The notes beneath the pieces were generated by a model. The model did not search any database. It was not told the origin of the DNA and was given only the letters and a program-made list of their open reading frames with translations. The translations under genes and the position numbers were made by a program. Shown piece by piece: positions 60,312 through 64,000 of a DNA stretch of 64,000 nt (position 1 is its first letter; each line of letters begins with the position of its first letter). The DNA comes from Rhabdothermincola sediminis (GTDB lineage Bacteria; Actinomycetota; Acidimicrobiia; Acidimicrobiales; Acidimicrobilacustridaceae): the NCBI RefSeq assembly GCF_014805525.1, contig NZ_JACFSZ010000001.1, positions 237,556-301,555 of the forward strand. Direction: 5' to 3'.

Positions 60312-60314
60312 TGC

Positions 60315-60371
60315 CGTGACCCTGCGGGTCGCCGACCGGCTCCGTTGGCCGGCGCGACCCGCAGGGTCACG
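60315..60371. terminator. Perfect inverted repeat downstream of leuA
   Basis: Arms 60315-60332 and 60354-60371 pair at all 18 positions around a 21-nt loop that can itself pair (CCGGC/GCCGG). It starts 3 nt after the leuA stop and overlaps the last codons of the convergent beta-propeller gene, so it can serve both. Confidence 0.7.
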
Positions 60372-62451
60372 GGTAGGGCACCCAGGCCAGATCGGCGAAG
60401 GTGGCGAGGTCGCTGACCTTCACCCCTGCCTCAGAGAAGCTCAGCAGCATCCCACGCACCACCGCCGTCCGGGTGACGGGTGAGCCTCCTCCCGTCCCGT
60501 CCAGCGGAGGGGACGGAATCGGCTCAGGTGCGATGCACGCAGCCCCGGGTGGGCACCCCCGGCTCGCCCACCCCCCAGCGCGGGGAGCGACCGAGGGGTG
60601 TACCAACCGGCCGCGCTCGCTGATGCCGGCCCGCTGGACCACGAACCCGATGGCACCCACGAACGGTCCGGCGAGCGACCCGTCGACGCCGACGTCGTAG
60701 CCGGTGACGGGCACGACCGCCAGCGAGTCGGAGGGCCACCACAAGAAGGCGTGGTGGTCGTGCTCGGCGAGGGAGAACGATCCAGGCATCGTCGTCTTCT
60801 GCAGTTGGGCGGGCGCCGCCGGGTCGGACACGTCGAACAGCGAGAGCTGCAGACCGGTCACCCGGCCCTCGAGCGTGGCGTCCTGGCCGATGCCGACCAG
60901 CAGGCCGTCGCCGATCGGGTGCAGGTACGAGGAGTACCCGGGGATCTTCAGCTCCCCGGCGACCCGTGGCTCGGTCGGTTCGCCCAGGTCGATGGTGTAG
61001 AGGGGGTCGGTCCGGCGGAAGGTGACCACGTAGCCCGTGCGACCGATGAAGCGCACCGAGTGGATCTCCTCGCCCCGGCCGAGACCCCCGACCTTGCCGA
61101 TCGGCTGCAGCTCCGCGCCGACCTGGCGCAGCACGGTCACCGTGCTCTGGGTGGTCGCTGGTGGCCATGCCCGGTCCGGCCCGGTGGGGGCGGAGGTCAC
61201 GGCCGGGGTGTCGCTCGTGGCGACGGTCTCGGTGGCCGCGACCCGCAGGTCGCCGTCGAGCTCGGAGAGGGAGAACTGGTCGAGCAGCTGGCCGGCGACC
61301 TCGCCCGAGGCCACGTAGGTCGCGGGCTTGCGGCCCTGGATGTCGAACTTGTGGATGGCGGTGGCCGGCCGGCTGCCGGGGTCCTCTGCCGGCCAGGTGG
61401 TCGTGGTCACGTAGAGCGACGCCGGTGAGGCGTACACGATCTCGCCCCCGCCGAGCACGCTGGTGGTCTCGTCCACCGCGAGCGCGTCGTCCCGGAGATC
61501 CACCGACAGCACGTTGACCATCCCCAGGCCCCCAGGATCGGGTGGCGCCTGCACGGATGCGCAGTCCACCATCGGGCCCTCGTCGATCACCGCGCCGCGG
61601 GGGTCGCGGATCGTGTACCGGGGCAGCCAGTCCTCGGCACTGGTCCGGGCGATCACCTCGCGGTTGGTGCGTTCGGCCGCAGCCGTCCCCCGTTCGTTCG
61701 TGGGGTGGACGAAGCCGAGCTGGGGGGGCGACGAGGAGGTGACGACCCGGACCATCCCGTCCACGGCGCGGGCATCGGCGAGGGTGCCCTGCAGCTCGGC
61801 CGAGCCCAGGATCGCCATCGCCGCGGGATCGGACACGTCGACCAGCGTGAGTTGGGTCTCGGCATCGACCGGCAGCGCGGCCTCCTCGAGCTCGGTGCTC
61901 GCCGGGTAGGGGCCGTAGGCGCTCGTGAGCACCAGCGCCCGATCGCCGTCGACCAGCAACCGGCCACCCCCTCCGGGCAGGGCGAGGGAGCCCACCAGTC
62001 TGGGCGGTCCGCCCGAGAGGTCGAAGGCCCAGAGGGCGCCGGCGGCGACGGTGAGGAGTCGCTCGCCGTCGGTCTTCACCACGTCGGGCTCGTCGACCCC
62101 TTCCTCCTGCAGGTTCGTACCACCCCACGCCGAGTTGGCGTCCGCATCGCGGCTCGTGGCCTCGGGCAGTGCGGCGCCGGCGGAGGCCCGGTCCTCGATC
62201 GCGCCGCCGACCGGCCCGAGCTGGGCCGAGAATCCGAGCGCGTCGCTGGCGAGGTGCTGCGTGGCCAGGGTCTGCACCGCGTCGACGAACGCGTCGCAGC
62301 CGTCGTAGGCCACCAGGGCGACCGCTGGGAGGGCCACCCCTGGCGGGGACGTGGGCGCCGGCCGCCCGGCGGCCCCGGGCCCACCCGTGCAGGCGGCCGC
62401 CAGCGCGACGACCAGGAGGGCGATGGCGCCGGGTCGGAGCGTGGCTCGCAT
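60367..62451 (-). CDS. Secreted beta-propeller lipoprotein (PF09826-like)
   Basis: 694 residues, ATG with GGGAG upstream. The signal peptide ends in LAAAC, a lipobox. A helical part with DAFVDAVQTLATQHL is followed by the family hallmark NLQEEGVDEPDVVKTDGERL, with the rest forming repeated propeller blades (LVGSLALPG, SLFDVSDPAAP, TLVDVSDPAAM and others). Such proteins are exported and bound to the cell surface in archaea and Actinobacteria; their role is unknown. The long open frame upstream is antisense to the GGDEF gene and was not used. Confidence 0.85.
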   Translation of the reverse strand: MRATLRPGAIALLVVALAAACTGGPGAAGRPAPTSPPGVALPAVALVAYDGCDAFVDAVQTLATQHLASDALGFSAQLGPVGGAIEDRASAGAALPEATSRDADANSAWGGTNLQEEGVDEPDVVKTDGERLLTVAAGALWAFDLSGGPPRLVGSLALPGGGGRLLVDGDRALVLTSAYGPYPASTELEEAALPVDAETQLTLVDVSDPAAMAILGSAELQGTLADARAVDGMVRVVTSSSPPQLGFVHPTNERGTAAAERTNREVIARTSAEDWLPRYTIRDPRGAVIDEGPMVDCASVQAPPDPGGLGMVNVLSVDLRDDALAVDETTSVLGGGEIVYASPASLYVTTTTWPAEDPGSRPATAIHKFDIQGRKPATYVASGEVAGQLLDQFSLSELDGDLRVAATETVATSDTPAVTSAPTGPDRAWPPATTQSTVTVLRQVGAELQPIGKVGGLGRGEEIHSVRFIGRTGYVVTFRRTDPLYTIDLGEPTEPRVAGELKIPGYSSYLHPIGDGLLVGIGQDATLEGRVTGLQLSLFDVSDPAAPAQLQKTTMPGSFSLAEHDHHAFLWWPSDSLAVVPVTGYDVGVDGSLAGPFVGAIGFVVQRAGISERGRLVHPSVAPRAGGWASRGCPPGAACIAPEPIPSPPLDGTGGGSPVTRTAVVRGMLLSFSEAGVKVSDLATFADLAWVPYP

Positions 62452-62571
62452 GTGGACTCCCCTCTCGGGCCCGCCGCGGGCCCGCCTCGTCTCTCCGCCT
62501 GCTTGGACGCCGGGGGGGACGATGCAGTTCCCGCCTGCGTGAGGTTCGCCGGAAACCGGTAGAAAGGTGCC

Positions 62572-63870
62572 ATGCCGAGGGAGGGGGCGGACGCAGCGCT
62601 CACCGGCTCGGTCTGGACCGACGGCGACTTCCGGTCGCTCACCGATGCCGCTCCGATCGGCATCGTGGTCGACGACCGGCACGGGCACACGATCTACCGC
62701 AACCCGGCCGCGGGCGCGCTGCTCGACGGGCATGGCGGCGACGGTGACTGGCGCTCGGGCGCACTCGCCGAGTACCGGCCGGTCCTCGATGCCATGGTCG
62801 AGGCTGCCCGGGAACGGGGCGCGGTGAGCAACACGATCGCTGCGTTCGGGCGCCCGGGCGAGCCGGCCCGCTGGTTGCGGGTGAAGGTGGCGCCGCAGGC
62901 CGGCAGCGGCTGGGCACCGCGCACCGGGGGCGTCATCGCCATCTTGGAGGACGTGACGGCGGAGATGGACGCCCGGGCGGAGACCGAACGCCTCACGCAC
63001 ATGCTCGATGCCACCTCGGACTACGTGGCCGTGTTCCGGCCGTCGGGGGAGATCCTCTACCTGAACGAGACCACCCGAGCTGCGCTCGAGCGGCTCCGGG
63101 AGCAGGGCGGCAATGGTGAGCTGGTGGAGCTCATCGACGAGTCCGGCCGGGAGGCCTTCGTGCGGGAAGCGCTCGAGGTCCTCGCGGATGCCGACACCTG
63201 GCGGGGCGAGCTCCTGCTCGACGTGGGCGGGGACCGCAAGGTGCCCGTGTCGGCCCTCGCCGTGGCTCGCCACGACCGCCAGGGTCGCCTCGAGTGGATC
63301 TCGTTGCTCGCCCGGGACATCACCGACCTGAAGGAAGCCGAGGCCAGGCTGCGCGACCTCGCGACCCGAGACACGCTCACCGGTCTCGCGAACCGGTCGT
63401 TGGCCAGCGACCGCTTGGCGCAGGCGGTGGCGCGCCACAAGCGCTCGGGTCAGGGCGTGGCCGTGCTGTTCTGCGACCTCGACGGGTTCAAGGCCATCAA
63501 CGACGCCAACGGGCACGCCGCCGGCGACCTGGTCCTCCAGGAGGTGGCCCGCCGCCTGAACTCGGTCACCCGGGCGACCGACACCGTGGCCCGGGTGGGA
63601 GGCGACGAGTTCGTGATCGTGTGCGAGGGGCTCGTGGACCGTGACGCGCTGGCGGAGCTGGCCGACCGGGTGATCAGCGCGGTCTGCGAGCCCGTCCCCC
63701 TCGGAGGCGGCGTGTCGGTCGTCGTCGGGATCTCGGTGGGCGTGGCGGTGGTGAGCGACACCGGTGAGGAGGCCGATGCCGATCGGCTGCTCACCCGGGC
63801 CGACACCGCCATGTACCGGGCCAAGGCCCACGGCGGGCGGAGCTACCGCATCGACCTCGGGATGAGCTAG
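62572..63870 (+). CDS. Diguanylate cyclase with two PAS-type sensor domains
   Basis: 432 residues. A first PAS-like domain (about 20-130) starts LTDAAPIGIVVDDRHGHTIY; a second (about 142-260) starts MLDATSDYVAVFRPSGEILY and ends RDITDLKEAEARLRDLA, the PAC linker. The C-terminal GGDEF domain has RDTLTGLANR, CDLDGFKAINDANGHAAGD and GGDEF at 343-347. The inhibitory I-site RATD sits five residues before it. It should make c-di-GMP and be product-inhibited. There is no transmembrane segment, so sensing is cytosolic. TAGAAA lies 6 nt and GAAAGG 5 nt before the ATG, so the start mode is unclear. Confidence 0.92.
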   Translation: MPREGADAALTGSVWTDGDFRSLTDAAPIGIVVDDRHGHTIYRNPAAGALLDGHGGDGDWRSGALAEYRPVLDAMVEAARERGAVSNTIAAFGRPGEPARWLRVKVAPQAGSGWAPRTGGVIAILEDVTAEMDARAETERLTHMLDATSDYVAVFRPSGEILYLNETTRAALERLREQGGNGELVELIDESGREAFVREALEVLADADTWRGELLLDVGGDRKVPVSALAVARHDRQGRLEWISLLARDITDLKEAEARLRDLATRDTLTGLANRSLASDRLAQAVARHKRSGQGVAVLFCDLDGFKAINDANGHAAGDLVLQEVARRLNSVTRATDTVARVGGDEFVIVCEGLVDRDALAELADRVISAVCEPVPLGGGVSVVVGISVGVAVVSDTGEEADADRLLTRADTAMYRAKAHGGRSYRIDLGMS

Positions 63871-63890
63871 CTCGTCCTGTCCGGGGGTCC

Positions 63891-63918
63891 TGTTGACAGG
63901 TGGACCCTGTGGAGGGTG
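63891..63918. repeat. Possible insertion-sequence end
   Basis: The stretch from TGTTGACAGGTGGACCC on lies just outside the transposase stop and begins with TGT, as IS terminal repeats of this type often do. The other end is outside the window, so neither inversion nor target duplication can be seen. Confidence 0.35.
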
Positions 63919-64000
63919 TCAGTTTGTCTGTCGGGCTTTGAGGGTGTCGAGCATGTGTTTGGGTGTGCGGCCGGCCATGTAGTTGCTGTGGTTCGGACGC
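63919..64000 (-). CDS. Transposase, C-terminal end (IS481-like; cut by window edge)
   Basis: The last 26 codons before the minus-strand stop read NHSNYMAGRTPKHMLDTLKA and then RQTN. The NYxxGRTPxxML pattern matches the C-terminal tail of DDE integrase-core transposases of the IS481/IS3 superfamily, which usually ends a few residues after GRTP. The DDE residues lie beyond the window. Codon use (AAA, ACA) is less GC-biased than in neighbouring genes, fitting a mobile element. Confidence 0.6.
   Translation of the reverse strand, partial: RPNHSNYMAGRTPKHMLDTLKARQTN

Overview
The window is GC-rich, densely coded chromosomal DNA. Its gene set (GatCAB amidotransferase, PASTA kinase, MoxR/DUF58 cluster, Asp-type MurA, type I LeuA, many GTG starts, many leaderless-looking promoters) points to an actinobacterium. 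The gene mix resembles Acidimicrobiia (Iamia/Ilumatobacter-like), but that placement is an inference without any database search. No rRNA, tRNA, CRISPR array or intact mobile element was seen.

Layout. 0-1 kb: the 3' end of a methylmalonyl-CoA mutase large-subunit gene and a decayed PhoX-type phosphatase relic. 1-14 kb: small zinc-ribbon, J-domain and hydrolase genes, an L,D-transpeptidase with a lipoprotein, an MFS permease divergent from murA, a NifU-like scaffold, meaB, mscL, an enoyl-CoA hydratase, a rhomboid protease, galT and a methyltransferase. 14-21 kb: a MoxR ATPase/DUF58/DUF4129/DUF4350 operon flanked by SpoIIM and RDD membrane proteins. 21-31 kb: cysteine desulfurase-mnmA, a MetE-like protein, ligA-HAD phosphatase and a four-PASTA Ser/Thr kinase. 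31-33.5 kb: a DHA2-like exporter, an SCP2 lipid-binding protein and a ferredoxin, with two copies of one TetR-type operator. 33.5-36.7 kb: gatCAB. 37-38.7 kb: a MATE exporter.

38.8-60.3 kb is rich in amino-acid biosynthesis: ilvD, ilvB-ilvN-(GT87-like gene)-ilvC, metY, serC, an aspartate-type aminotransferase, serA and leuA. ilvB and leuA each have a short leader peptide rich in the regulated amino acids (Val; Leu) followed by a terminator hairpin, so both look attenuation-controlled. Between serA and leuA sits a copper module (cupredoxin-like protein, SCO1/SenC, PCuAC chaperone). The right end holds a secreted beta-propeller protein, a PAS-GGDEF diguanylate cyclase and, at the edge, the 3' end of a transposase gene.

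A recurring theme is a TANNNT -10 hexamer 6-9 nt upstream of the start codon with no Shine-Dalgarno sequence. It occurs before at least 16 genes, is interpreted as widespread leaderless transcription, and was used to choose several starts. No clearly new multi-gene system was found. The best leads are the paired attenuators, the shared TetR operator regulon, the PhoX relic and the 49-nt palindromic element present twice.
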